Position numbers and translations under genes: made by a program. This document shows positions 33,868 through 41,161 of a DNA stretch of 64,000 nucleotides, in pieces. Source of the DNA: Pseudomonas schmalbachii (GTDB lineage Bacteria > Pseudomonadota > Gammaproteobacteria > Pseudomonadales > Pseudomonadaceae); the NCBI RefSeq assembly GCF_017589465.1, contig NZ_JAELYA010000009.1, forward strand, positions 124,001 to 188,000. Reading direction: 5' to 3'. Numbering within the stretch: the first letter of the stretch is position 1; the number at the start of each line of letters is the position of its first letter. Under the pieces are notes generated by a model. That model was not told where the DNA came from. It searched no databases and worked only from the letters and a program-made list of their open reading frames with translations.

Positions 33868-35760
33868 ATGCGCAAGCTGGCTTTGCCCGCTGTTCTTTCC
33901 GCCATGACCCCCATTGCGGCGTTCGCGACCGATGCGTTCGAGCTCAATCCGACGACCATCACCGCCAGCCAGAGCGAACATGCCGTGGCCGACGCGCCGG
34001 CATCGGTGGCCGTGATCAGCGCCGAGGAAATCCAGGCCAAGGGCGCGACCAACCTGCTGGAGGCGTTGCGCGGCCTGCCGGGCATCACCCTGAGCGGACG
34101 CCAGGTGGGCGGGCGGAAGAACATCAGCATCCGCGGCATGGAGGATCGGCACACGCTGGTGCTGATCGACGGCCGGCGCATCTCCTCCACCGACGACGTG
34201 ATCGGCCACTCGGACTACCAGTACGGCTGGGTGTCGCTCGACCAGGTGGAGCGCATCGAACTGGTCCGCGGCCCCATGTCGGCGCTCTACGGCTCCGAGG
34301 CCATGGGCGGGGTGGTCAACATCATCACCCGCAAGGCCGAGCCGGAGTGGCATGGCATGGGATCGCTGCGTGGCGATTCCGGCGCCGGCGATGGCCACGT
34401 GCTGTCGGCGATGGCCAGCGGGCCGATCGGCGGCGGCTTCAGCCTGGCGCTGAACGCCGAGGACCTGCGCCGGGGCGCCACGCCGCTGGAGGAAGATCAC
34501 CGTATCTCGGAAATCGAAGGCCAGTCGCGGCAGACCGGCGGCCTGTCGCTCGGCTACCAGTTGGCGGAAGGCCACGACCTCAGCCTCGACCTGCTGCGCA
34601 GCGACGAGGAACGCTGGCGCCACGAGCTGCGTGGCACCAGCGTGTACCGCGACCAGTACGACCTCGACCGCAGCCAGGAGTCCCTCGGCTACTCGGGGCA
34701 GTGGAGCGACGTGCATTCGGAACTGCGCTACACGCGTTCGAAGTTCGATGTCACCAACCGGCGCAGCAACGGCGTCAGCCCTACGCGGCCCCAGGCGCTG
34801 CAGGACGACATCCTCGACGGCAGCCTGGCGTTCGCCCTGGGCGAGCGGCACTTCTTCACCGTCGGCGGTGAATACCGCGAAGAACAACTGGAGAACGCCG
34901 GCCTGATCGGCGGCTCGGACGAGGCCTACCACGAGGCCGTCTACCTGCAGGACGAGGTGTCGCTGGCGGAAGACTGGGCCCTGACGCTGGGCGCGCGCCT
35001 CGACCGCCACGAGCTGTTCGGTTCGGAAACCAGCCCGCGCGCCTACCTGGTCTGGCGGGCGACCTCCGACCTGACCTTCAAGGCCGGCTACGGCGAGGCG
35101 TTCCGGGCGCCGACCCTGAAGCAGATATCGCCGAACTACGTCGGCGCCGAGGGACCGCACACCTTCTACGGCAACCCCGACATCCAGCCGGAAACCAGCC
35201 GCTCCTACGAGCTGGGCGTGGACTGGCGGCGGGATGACAGCGCCTACACCGCGACCCTGTTCCACAACGATGTCGAGGACCTGATCGACTACCGCCTGCT
35301 GCGCCAGGTGGGGCCGCGCCGCTTCTACATCTACGACAACATCTCCAAAGCCACCATCGACGGCTTCGAGGCTTCGGCATGGCAGTCACTTGGGTATGGC
35401 TTCGCGCTGTCCGCCAGCTTCCTCTACCTGGACCCGCGCAATGGCGACACCGACGACAAGCTCAATGGCCGGCCGGAAGTCAGCATGACCCCGACCCTGG
35501 AGTGGAGCGGCGGCCCGTGGGCCTTCCAGGTCAGCGCGCAATACACCGGCGAGCAGTACCTGAGCGGCAACGACGGCCAGGAGAAGGCGCCGGATTACAC
35601 CCTGATGAACGTCACCGGCAGCTATCAGGTGAACGACAACCTGAAGCTGCGCGCGGGCCTGCTCAACGCCACCGATGTACGGCTGGAGGACAAGTCGCCG
35701 CTGTTCGGTTACTCGGAGGCCGAGCGTTCCGCCTATCTGGCGGTGGACATGAGTTTCTGA
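33868..35760 (+). CDS. TonB-dependent outer-membrane receptor, CirA-like
   Basis: A 630-residue protein. The signal peptide ends IAAFA; the TonB box region lies near ELNPTTITAS. The plug (about 45-165) includes APASVAVISAEEIQAKGATN, GVVNIIT and RGMEDRHTLVLIDGRR. The barrel ends SAYLAVDMSF with a terminal Phe. CirA relatives take up catecholate siderophore products, but the neighbours here (a CobN-like protein and a HemP-like protein) point to a metal or tetrapyrrole ligand. GGAG sits seven bases before ATG 33868. A strong terminator separates it from the chelatase gene 71 bases on. Confidence 0.92.
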   Translation: MRKLALPAVLSAMTPIAAFATDAFELNPTTITASQSEHAVADAPASVAVISAEEIQAKGATNLLEALRGLPGITLSGRQVGGRKNISIRGMEDRHTLVLIDGRRISSTDDVIGHSDYQYGWVSLDQVERIELVRGPMSALYGSEAMGGVVNIITRKAEPEWHGMGSLRGDSGAGDGHVLSAMASGPIGGGFSLALNAEDLRRGATPLEEDHRISEIEGQSRQTGGLSLGYQLAEGHDLSLDLLRSDEERWRHELRGTSVYRDQYDLDRSQESLGYSGQWSDVHSELRYTRSKFDVTNRRSNGVSPTRPQALQDDILDGSLAFALGERHFFTVGGEYREEQLENAGLIGGSDEAYHEAVYLQDEVSLAEDWALTLGARLDRHELFGSETSPRAYLVWRATSDLTFKAGYGEAFRAPTLKQISPNYVGAEGPHTFYGNPDIQPETSRSYELGVDWRRDDSAYTATLFHNDVEDLIDYRLLRQVGPRRFYIYDNISKATIDGFEASAWQSLGYGFALSASFLYLDPRNGDTDDKLNGRPEVSMTPTLEWSGGPWAFQVSAQYTGEQYLSGNDGQEKAPDYTLMNVTGSYQVNDNLKLRAGLLNATDVRLEDKSPLFGYSEAERSAYLAVDMSF

Positions 35761-35771
35761 GGTTCTTTTCC

Positions 35772-35803
35772 CGGCCGCCGGTCATGAGACCGGCGGCCGT
35801 TTT
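35772..35803 (+). terminator. Terminator/attenuator between receptor and CobN-like gene
   Basis: CGGCCGCCGGTC and GACCGGCGGCCG form a perfect 12-base stem with an ATGA loop, followed by TTTT. It should stop most transcription after the receptor, so the downstream genes depend on read-through or their own promoter. Confidence 0.85.
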
Positions 35804-35831
35804 GCATTGATAGCGAGGGGAGTTGCAGGGG

Positions 35832-38800
35832 ATGCTGGGGAGGTTGATGTCGTGGTTCGTCTGGCTGCTGTTGCTGGCCTGTGTGCCGGCCCATGCGGCG
35901 AAGAGCGTGCTGTTCCTGAGCGCACCGCCACTGCAGGCCGGGAAGTACCAGAGGATGGTCGACCTGGCCAGGGAGCAGGGGCTCGTCATGGAGTACCGCT
36001 TCGTCAACCAGCCGGGCGCCGCGCTGACTGTTGATGAACTGGCGAAGCACGACCTGCTGGTCATCGATGCCCCCTACGGCGCGGCCCTCGGCGCCGCCCA
36101 GCGAGTCCTCTCGCCATTGTTGCCGCAGGTGCGCAAACCCTGGCTGTGGATCAGGTCGGATGGAGCCGAGGCGCGCGGGATCGCCGCGGCGGTGACCACG
36201 CACTTGTACCAGTACTATCACCATGGCGGCCCGGCCAACTTCGCCGGATTCTTCTGCCAGCTCAATCGCGAGGTGTTTGACCAGCGCGGGTCGGACTGCG
36301 CGGAGCCCGTGCGCTATCCGGAGTCGGGCGTCTATCACCCGGACTATTCCGGACGGATATTCGCCGATGTCGCGGACTACCTGCGCTGGAAGGGAGTCGA
36401 TGCGGATGCGCCGCCGCCGATGGTCGCGGTGCTGTTCCACAAGAGCTACCTGGATTCCGGCCTGACCGGATTCATCGATGACACGCTGCGGCGGGTCGAG
36501 CAGTCCGGCGCGCTGCCCCTGGCGTTCTACGTGCCGGCCATGGCCAACGGCGAAATCACCCGGATGCTGTCGCCGCATGGCAAGCCGCTGGAAGGCGTGC
36601 TGATCAACACCCAGATCATGCTCAACGGCGAAGGGCGCAAGGCCGAGTTCGAGCGCCTGGGCCTGCCGGTGCTGCAGGCCATGCCCTACCGCAAGGGCGA
36701 GCAGGCGGACTGGGAGGCCGATCCGGTGGTGCTGGAGGCCCAGGACATCCCGTTCTACCTGGCGCAGCCGGAGTATGCCGGCGTGGTCGATCCGCTGATC
36801 ACCGCCTACACCCGCGAAGCCGATGGCGACATCGTCGGCATCGACCGGCAGATGCGCGGGCTGGTGGGCAAGGCGCTGGCGCTGATCCACCTGCAGCGGA
36901 CGGCGAACGCCGAGAAGAAGGTGGCGGTGTTCTATTACAACTACCCGCCGGGGGAGAAGAATCTCGGCGCGTCCTTCCTCAACGTTCCGCGCAGCCTGGA
37001 AACCCTGCTGGCGGCATTCCAGAAGCAGGGATACAAGGTCGAGACCCGCGACGAGCAGGCGCTGATCGAGCAGCTGTCGGCCCTGCTCGCGCCGTACTAC
37101 CGCGATGGCGCGCTGCCGGACCTGCTAGCCCGCGACTTGGCCGAGCGGCTGCCGCTGGAGCGCTACAAGGCCTGGTTCGCCGGTTTGCCGGAAGAGCTGC
37201 AGCACTCGATCGAGCAGCGCTGGGGGCCGCCGGAGAAGTCCGGGCTGCTGGTCCGCGAGGGCGGCAAGGCCTGGCTCGCCGTGCCGCGCCTGCGCCTGGG
37301 CAATGTCGTCCTGCTGCCGCAACCGCCGCGTGGCGAGCGCCTGGACGACCGGGAAAAGGCCCTGTACCACGACACCAGGGTTCCGCCTTCGCACAGCTAC
37401 CTGGCCACCTACCTGTGGGCCCGGGAGTCGGCCGCCAGCGACGCGCTGGTGCACCTGGGCACCCATGGCACCTACGAGTGGCAGCCCGGCAAGGAGCGCG
37501 GCCTGTCGGTGCACGACTATCCCTACCTGGTGGTGGGCGACATGCCGGTCATCTATCCCTACATCGTCGACAACATCGGCGAAGCGCTGCAGGTCAAGCG
37601 CCGCGGGCGCGGCGTGACCATCAGCCATGCCACGCCGACCTTCTCGCCGGCCGGGCTGCATGGTGAGATCAACCAGCTCCACGACCTGCTGCACCAGTGG
37701 CTGAACATGAGCGAAGGCGAGGTGCGCAACAAGAGCGCCGAGCAGATCCGCAGCCTCGCGGACGGCCTGAACGTCGGCAAGGACATGGGCTGGGACGCCG
37801 CCGCCGTCGCCAGGGATTTCCCGGCGTTCGTCGATGCCCTCCATGTGCATCTGCATGAGCTGGCGCTCTATCAGCAGCCGCTGGGCCTGGCCACCTTCGG
37901 GCGTGCGGCGGACGAGGACCTGCGCCTGTTCACCGTGATGCAGATGCTCGGCAAGCCGCTGCTGGCCGCCCTCCATCCGCAGGACCCGGAAGAGCAACTG
38001 GCCGGGGACTACCAGCGCCTCAAGCAGACCGACGTCTGGCAATGGCTGGACCGGCATGTCCGCCAGCAACAACCGGTGACGGCGGACGCCACCCTGCAGG
38101 AGCTGCAGCAGAAGGGTCGCGCCTACTGGCTGGCGCTGACCGGCAAGCGAGAGCTGGAGGGCTTCTTCACCGCCCTTAACGGCCGCCACGTCGCCACCTC
38201 CTACGGCGGCGACCCGATCAAGAACCCCGACAGCCTGCCGACCGGGCGCAATCTCTACGGTTTCGACCCGTCCCGCATTCCCACCCCGCAGGCGTGGGAG
38301 GCCGGTCGCGAGGCCGCCGAGAAGCTGATCGCGCAGTACCGCGAGGAACATGGCGCATTCCCGGACAAGCTGGCGTTTTCCCTGTGGTCGGTGGAGACCA
38401 TGCGCCACTACGGCGTACTGGAGGCGCAGGTGCTGGCGGTGATGGGCTTCAAGCCGAAATGGGACGCCGGTGGCCGGGTGATCGGCATCGAGACGATTCC
38501 GTCCGCCGAACTGCAGCGGCCGCGCGTGGATGCGGTGGTCTCGGTGACCGGCCTGTACCGCGATCATTTCCCCAATGTCATGAAGTGGCTGGCCGAGGCG
38601 GCGCGCCAGGGCAGCGAGCTGGACGAGGCCGACAACGCCATCGCCGCGAACAGCCGGGCGGTGGAGCAGGCGCTGCTGGCCAGGGGCATGAGCGCCAGCG
38701 ACGCAGCGGATGCCGCGCGGACGCGGATCTATTCCTCCGAGTCGGGCGCCTACGGCACGGGACTGAGCGACGCCACCCTGGCCTCGGACACCTGGGGCGA

Positions 38801-39773
38801 GACGGCGGCCGGCGGCCAGTCGCGCAGCGAAGGCGAGAGCAAGCTGGCCAGCCTCTACCTGGAGCGCATGCAGTTCGCCTACGGCCCGGATTCCGCCAGG
38901 TGGGGGACGAAGAGTTCGGTCAATGCCTACGCCGAACATCTCAAGGGCGTGCAGGGCGCGGTGCTGTCGCGCTCGTCGAACCTCTACGGGATGCTCACCA
39001 CCGACGATCCGTTCCAGTACCTCGGCGGCATCGGCCTGGCCGTGCGGCACCTGAGCGGCAAGTCGCCCGAGCTGTTCATTTCCAACCTGCGCGACACCGA
39101 CAACCCGCGCAGCGAAACCGCCGCCGGCTTCCTCGCCAAGGACCTGCGCGCCCGCTATTTCCATCCCGGCTGGATCAGGCAGATGCAGCAGGAGGGCTAC
39201 AGCGGCGCGCTGGAAATCCTCGATACCGCCAACAACCTGTGGGGCTGGCAGGTGACCGCGCCGGAAACCGTGCGCAACGACCAGTGGGACGAGTTCAAGG
39301 CGGTGTATGTCGACGACAAGTACCAGCTCGGCATGCAGGAGTGGTTCGAGAAGAACCACCCGCAGGCCCAGGCGCAGATCATCGAACGCATGCTGGAGGC
39401 GGCGCGCAAGGAATACTGGTCGGCGGATGCCCGGACCCTGGAGCAACTGGCGCAGCGCTGGCAGGAGCTGGCCGAGAAGCACGGCGCGAGCAGCGAGAAC
39501 AACAAGTTCCTCGAATTCGTCGAAAAGGCCGCCGCCGGCTACGGACTGCAATCGCCCGCCGCGCAAGCGGACGCGGCGCCGGCCGAGCAACCCGAGGCTG
39601 CGCCGCAGAGCGAGGCGGACACGCAGCAGGTGAGCGGGATGCGTATGGAGAAACAGGCGAGCGACGTCGACCCGACCGTGGACTGGTCCATGTTGCCGGT
39701 GCTGGCGCTGATGCTCGCCTCCCTGTTGTTCGGCCTGTGGCGGCAAGCCGCCCGCAGCGCCTGCTATCGCTGA
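35832..39773 (+). CDS. CobN-like chelatase, exported and membrane-anchored
   Basis: A 1313-residue protein homologous to the large subunit of cobaltochelatase/magnesium chelatase. Family motifs are HLGTHGTYEWQPGKERGLS at about 548-566, VSVTGLYRDHFPN and IYSSESGAYGTGLSDATLAS. Classical CobN is cytosolic. This one has a signal peptide (MLGRLMSWFVWLLLLACVPA, cleaved near AHA), an Ala/Glu-rich linker (about 1245-1275) and a C-terminal membrane helix (LPVLALMLASLLFGLW) followed by RQAARSACYR. That places the body in the periplasm. Start ATG 35832 is chosen over TTG 35823 and ATG 35847 because it keeps the Arg of the signal n-region. No CobS/CobT-type ATPase gene is near; an ExbB-like gene follows after 16 bases. 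Confidence 0.9.
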   Translation: MLGRLMSWFVWLLLLACVPAHAAKSVLFLSAPPLQAGKYQRMVDLAREQGLVMEYRFVNQPGAALTVDELAKHDLLVIDAPYGAALGAAQRVLSPLLPQVRKPWLWIRSDGAEARGIAAAVTTHLYQYYHHGGPANFAGFFCQLNREVFDQRGSDCAEPVRYPESGVYHPDYSGRIFADVADYLRWKGVDADAPPPMVAVLFHKSYLDSGLTGFIDDTLRRVEQSGALPLAFYVPAMANGEITRMLSPHGKPLEGVLINTQIMLNGEGRKAEFERLGLPVLQAMPYRKGEQADWEADPVVLEAQDIPFYLAQPEYAGVVDPLITAYTREADGDIVGIDRQMRGLVGKALALIHLQRTANAEKKVAVFYYNYPPGEKNLGASFLNVPRSLETLLAAFQKQGYKVETRDEQALIEQLSALLAPYYRDGALPDLLARDLAERLPLERYKAWFAGLPEELQHSIEQRWGPPEKSGLLVREGGKAWLAVPRLRLGNVVLLPQPPRGERLDDREKALYHDTRVPPSHSYLATYLWARESAASDALVHLGTHGTYEWQPGKERGLSVHDYPYLVVGDMPVIYPYIVDNIGEALQVKRRGRGVTISHATPTFSPAGLHGEINQLHDLLHQWLNMSEGEVRNKSAEQIRSLADGLNVGKDMGWDAAAVARDFPAFVDALHVHLHELALYQQPLGLATFGRAADEDLRLFTVMQMLGKPLLAALHPQDPEEQLAGDYQRLKQTDVWQWLDRHVRQQQPVTADATLQELQQKGRAYWLALTGKRELEGFFTALNGRHVATSYGGDPIKNPDSLPTGRNLYGFDPSRIPTPQAWEAGREAAEKLIAQYREEHGAFPDKLAFSLWSVETMRHYGVLEAQVLAVMGFKPKWDAGGRVIGIETIPSAELQRPRVDAVVSVTGLYRDHFPNVMKWLAEAARQGSELDEADNAIAANSRAVEQALLARGMSASDAADAARTRIYSSESGAYGTGLSDATLASDTWGETAAGGQSRSEGESKLASLYLERMQFAYGPDSARWGTKSSVNAYAEHLKGVQGAVLSRSSNLYGMLTTDDPFQYLGGIGLAVRHLSGKSPELFISNLRDTDNPRSETAAGFLAKDLRARYFHPGWIRQMQQEGYSGALEILDTANNLWGWQVTAPETVRNDQWDEFKAVYVDDKYQLGMQEWFEKNHPQAQAQIIERMLEAARKEYWSADARTLEQLAQRWQELAEKHGASSENNKFLEFVEKAAAGYGLQSPAAQADAAPAEQPEAAPQSEADTQQVSGMRMEKQASDVDPTVDWSMLPVLALMLASLLFGLWRQAARSACYR

Positions 39774-39789
39774 AGTCCAGGAGTCATTC

Positions 39790-40338
39790 ATGCAGTTCTA
39801 CATCGAGTCCATGCTCTACAACGCCAGCCAGCTGTTCATGTTTCCGGTGCTGCTGGCGGTGTTCCTGCTGTTCCTCTACGCCTTTTTCGCGCTCGGCTGC
39901 TTCCTCTGGCAGGCCCGCCAGCGCAGGAGCGGCGATCCACGCGGCTTCGACCTGCTCGCCAGTTGGCGAACGGACCCGCAGATGAGCGCCGAGGCCCTGG
40001 AAACCCTGGCGTTCAAGCGCCTGGAAACCCCGCGCATCGTCACCCGCGTGACGCCCATGCTCGGTCTGGTGGCGACCATGATCCCGATGGGCCCCGCCCT
40101 GAAGTCCCTGGCCGGCGGCCAACTGGCCGAGGTCAGTGACAACCTCACGGTGGCTTTCTCCGCGGTGATCCTGGCATTGGTCGCCGCCTCGCTGACCTAC
40201 TGGGTGGTCAACGTGCGTCGCCGCTGGTACGCCGAGGAACTGGTGCAGATCGAGCGCGACAGGGCCAGCAACAGCGCATCCGGCGGACGCGCCGCCTGGG
40301 ATGCGGCGATCCACGACCTGGCCAGGGAGCATGAGTGA
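39790..40338 (+). CDS. MotA/TolQ/ExbB-like proton channel protein
   Basis: A 182-residue membrane protein with three predicted helices (about 12-40, 92-112 and 122-152). The segments RVTPMLGLVATMIPMGPALK and VSDNLTVAFSAVILALVAAS match the conserved ExbB/TolQ/MotA core, whose helices form the proton path. It lacks the periplasmic N-terminal extension of some ExbB proteins. Encoded 16 bases after the CobN-like gene; its stop overlaps the next ATG (TGATG). The pairing with DUF2149 and CobN suggests a dedicated motor rather than the general TonB-ExbB-ExbD complex. Confidence 0.85.
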   Translation: MQFYIESMLYNASQLFMFPVLLAVFLLFLYAFFALGCFLWQARQRRSGDPRGFDLLASWRTDPQMSAEALETLAFKRLETPRIVTRVTPMLGLVATMIPMGPALKSLAGGQLAEVSDNLTVAFSAVILALVAASLTYWVVNVRRRWYAEELVQIERDRASNSASGGRAAWDAAIHDLAREHE

Positions 40339-40649
40339 TGGGCCTGAAGCTGCTGGAAGACGCGGAAGCCGACGACCCGATCCTCTCGGTGGTCAACCTG
40401 ATCGACGTGTTCCTGGTGATCATCGCCGCGCTGCTGCTGGCGGTGGCGAACAATCCGGTCAACCCCTTCAGCCACGACGATGTCACGGTGATCACCAATC
40501 CGGGCAAGCCGGACATGCAGATCATGATCAAGCAAGGGCAGAAGCTGGAGCACTACAAGGCCAACGGCGACATCGGCCAGGGCGAGGGCGCCAAGGCCGG
40601 GGTCGCGTATCGGCTCAAGGATGGCTCGATGGTCTACGTGCCGGAATAG
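40338..40649 (+). CDS. DUF2149 protein, ExbD-like
   Basis: A 103-residue protein. One helix, VVNLIDVFLVIIAALLLAVA, contains Asp at position 23 placed like the proton-carrying Asp of ExbD (FIDVMLVLL in E. coli as I recall it). The remaining 60 or so residues form a small periplasmic domain, again like ExbD. A GTG at 40335 directly before the ATG could also initiate. The start overlaps the ExbB-like stop, so the two are made in a coupled way. In archaea and bacteria DUF2149 genes occur beside CobN-like and MotA/TolQ/ExbB genes. Confidence 0.82.
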   Translation: MGLKLLEDAEADDPILSVVNLIDVFLVIIAALLLAVANNPVNPFSHDDVTVITNPGKPDMQIMIKQGQKLEHYKANGDIGQGEGAKAGVAYRLKDGSMVYVPE

Positions 40650-40666
40650 CCCGGACCATCGTTGTC

Positions 40667-40690
40667 CTGCCGCCCGTCATGGGGCGGCAG
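40667..40690 (+). promoter_or_regulatory. Hairpin between DUF2149 and HemP-like genes
   Basis: CTGCCGCCC and GGGCGGCAG pair almost perfectly around a short loop, ending 10 bases before the hemP-like ATG and next to its GAGGAG ribosome site. There is no T-run, so it is more likely an mRNA processing or attenuation element than a full terminator. Confidence 0.5.
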
Positions 40691-40700
40691 AGGAGCAGGC

Positions 40701-40883
40701 ATGAACGAATACCGCAGGCAGGAGGAGGGCGTGGCGCCCGACAGGTTGAAGAGTCGCACTCCACGCCGCCACATTCCCAGCCACATATTGCTGGGTGAAG
40801 CGAAGGAACTGGTCATCGAACACGAGGGTGTCGAATACGTGCTGCGCCTGACCCGGCAGAACAAGCTGATTCTGACGAAGTGA
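40701..40883 (+). CDS. hemP: HemP/HmuP-family protein
   Basis: A 60-residue protein. The C-terminal half ILLGEAKELVIEHEGVEYVL followed by RLTRQNKLILTK matches the HemP signature (LL, H-x-G-x-x-Y-x-LR-x-T, KLILTK). HemP-family proteins are found in haem-uptake operons, and some act as regulators of haem receptor expression. GAGGAG precedes the ATG by five bases. It closes the receptor-chelatase-channel operon and points to a haem or other tetrapyrrole substrate. Confidence 0.85.
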   Translation: MNEYRRQEEGVAPDRLKSRTPRRHIPSHILLGEAKELVIEHEGVEYVLRLTRQNKLILTK

Positions 40884-40918
40884 TCTGCATCGCCGGAGCC
40901 ATGAAAAAAGGCGCTTTT

Positions 40919-40980
40919 TGTAGGAGCGAGCTCTGCTCGCGAACATCGGCCCGACAAAAGCTTCGCGAGCAGAGCTCGCT
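40919..40980. repeat. REP-like palindrome, family B, right end truncated (copy B3)
   Basis: TGTAGGAGCGAGCTCTGCTC is mirrored by GAGCAGAGCTCGCT, but the final CCTACA of the right arm is missing. It is a degenerating copy downstream of the hemP-like gene. Confidence 0.7.
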
Positions 40981-41041
40981 CAAGATCAAGACCGCGCTTC
41001 AGTCGGCCGTAGGAGCAACTGAGTGGCTGGGCCAGAACTCG

Positions 41042-41116
41042 CGTAGGTTGGTGCTGAACGCAGTGAAGCCCAACGATGGCGATGTTGGGCTTCGCGTTGC
41101 TCAGCGCCAACCTACG
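41042..41116. repeat. REP-like palindrome, family A (copy A4)
   Basis: CGTAGGTTGGTGCTGAACGC is mirrored by GCTCAGCGCCAACCTACG, with GAAGCCCAAC/GTTGGGCTTC inside. It lies between the converging hemP-like and ptrB genes. Confidence 0.85.
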
Positions 41117-41161
41117 GTGAGCATTGCAGCCCGTAGGGGCCATGCCCGCGAAAGGCGGGTA

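Noticed and set aside
37125-39791. An 888-codon open frame on the minus strand
   Set aside because: It lies wholly antisense to the CobN-like gene, has a low-complexity His/Gln/Arg/Gly-rich composition and no family motifs. Long antisense frames are expected in GC-rich DNA because stop codons are rare opposite well-used codons.
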